A DNA stretch of 64,000 nt from Anisakis pegreffii. Lineage: Eukaryota > Nematoda > Chromadorea > Rhabditida > Anisakidae. Numbering within the stretch: position 1 is the stretch's first letter; the number at the start of each line of letters is the position of its first letter. The stretch spans positions 1-64,000 of the forward strand of contig JAPYMA010003010.1 in NCBI GenBank assembly GCA_035041965.1, given 5' to 3'. This document shows positions 62,565 to 64,000 of this stretch, one piece after another. The notes beneath the pieces are model-generated. The model saw nothing but the letters and a program-made list of their open reading frames with translations, searched no databases and had not been told where the DNA came from. The position numbers and the translations under genes are program-made.

Positions 62565-64000
62565 ATGAATTTTCGATAATGATTGAAAAACTTGGGAATT
62601 ATTTCAAATAAGTGAGCAATCATCACGTTCTCCGAAAACTAATTGTTGATGAGATGGAAACATAGATTCATTGCGCAGTCATCCTCAAAATCTATTTGGT
62701 TACGAATTTTTCCAAGCAAAGTTGAACGTAATTTTCAATAACGTGAAGAAGAGGTGCGATAGTTTGATGAATGAGGCGAACGGAAGAATAAACAGTTTTA
62801 TTCGACATTCATTTGCAATTTGATTAAACGCATTCACAAAAACAAATTAAAATGATGACGAGAACATGAATATTGATGGCAATAAAATTAAAAATAATAA
62901 TAACAATGGCGCTATCATATTCATATTCCATTGAAACGAAATTTCTCTGCTTATATCAATCATTATGATGACTACATTCATATGTATTCTTCAATAACAA
63001 CGATCACGAGCAGCACATTGACATCGAAACGGAACAGCATGATGAACCCGAAATTGAATGCTCGTTTCATATTGTTGCAAATGATTCGAATGGGCAAGCG
63101 ATGATCCAACATCATACAAAAAGCTCATTTGCAATTTCAGATGAGCACATCATCGCAATTCAAATGTATCATTTGCATTCAGTTATTTATTGAACTAGTT
63201 AAGTCTCTATGACCTGAAAATATTCTACGTGGCTGATGCTGAACGACTGCATTGAAGATTTCGTTTGGACAATTCAAAATGAAATTCAAAATTTGGACAA
63301 TTCAAAATGAACACCAAACATCGAGAAAAACATTTTCTCAAGCAAATTCAGGTTCTATGCGTGTATCACTTGACTTTCTGATCGTGAATAGGGAACAAAG
63401 ACTTGAGAGGATGTTGATCAAAACGAACACGTAAATTTTTCATCTAATTGGGAAATTAGCGAAAAAATTTTAATGTAATGATGAATATTTCAATGAGCTT
63501 TCTCAGATTGGCTAAAAAAACAACAATTAACGCTCGTAACAGTAACGTTTATACAGATTAAGTGGAACCATAAATTTTATCATTTCATGCAAATCGATTT
63601 CGATTTTGTAACATTTCAAAAATTTTCACAAATATATCTGATGAACTCTCGAAAACATTTTTTTAAACAACTAACATAACTAAAGACAAGCTCTGTCAGT
63701 AGATGAACAACCAACAATGAAGGAATGAATTAATAACAAAACAACTTCAAAGACGAGTAAAGAAACGATTCGATAGATTTTTTGAACGATTTAACAAACA
63801 AACGAATCAGCAAAGAAAACTGATCAGAATATTCAACGAATTCAAACAGTATTATTAGCAGCAGCAGCAAAATATCAAGATACAGAAACGCACTGAACTA
63901 TGAACTAATTCGCGAAAAAACAATCAAACGGATAAATCACAGTGAATAGGAGATGCACGAACGTTTCAAGAAACAATATCTTTCCATGATATTTCATGAC
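62565..64000. other. No gene seen
   Basis: AT-rich DNA with one 60-codon frame over the 19-bp direct repeat (63,252-63,434), which I do not accept as a gene. Confidence 0.5.
63264..63310. repeat. Two direct copies, 19 bp, period 28
   Basis: TTTGGACAATTCAAAATGA occurs twice without mismatch. Confidence 0.9.

Overview
The window looks like nuclear DNA from a nematode. The main evidence is a short perfect run of GCCTAA units (the nematode telomere repeat TTAGGC on the other strand) at 18,327-18,352. Further support comes from several candidate exons that begin after TTTTCAG-type acceptors and end at GTAAGT/GTGAGT-like donors. Base composition is visibly AT-rich, with many microsatellites. I see no prokaryotic operon structure, rRNA, convincing tRNA, CRISPR array or bacterial insertion sequence. 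The species cannot be named from the sequence; a large-genome parasitic nematode is an inference from the gene-poor character.

The window is gene-poor. No stop-free stretch exceeds about 150 codons, and I recognised no protein family with confidence. Every coding entry is therefore a prediction from start codons, splice signals, reading-frame phase, poly(A) signals and composition. The best is a three-exon minus-strand gene at 59,339-60,760. It encodes a small secreted protein of about 84 residues with two cysteines, has matching splice phases at both junctions and has an AATAAA downstream of the stop. Next come a minus-strand gene with a membrane helix (47,785-48,331), a plus-strand three-piece model ending in a basic tail with a degenerate zinc-finger-like motif (33,627-35,130), and two-exon plus-strand models at 31,641-32,435 and 38,850-39,147. 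Other coding-like stretches have low confidence, and some read plausibly on both strands, which shows how weak composition alone is as evidence.

Layout: 0-18 kb is mostly plain intergenic or intronic sequence with short repeats and one candidate 51-nt exon (13,393-13,443). At 18.3 kb there is an AACG microsatellite, the TTAGGC array and decayed copies of it, followed by a perfect 15-bp hairpin at 18.95 kb. From 20.7 to 35.1 kb there are several coding-like stretches, most on the plus strand. They are interrupted by a probable non-autonomous hAT-like element (29,616-29,974) and a 99-nt TA tract. From 37 to 45 kb there are further candidate exons, a GC-rich hairpin and a duplicated 33-bp unit. 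From 47 to 56 kb lie the membrane-protein candidate, a possible tRNA-like SINE head at 49.9 kb, a two-exon minus-strand candidate and a second TA tract. From 59 to 62.6 kb lie the secreted-peptide gene and a stretch open on both strands.

Taken together this could be intergenic DNA around a few small genes, or the inside of a very large intron of a gene whose conserved exons lie outside. The sequence alone does not decide between these.
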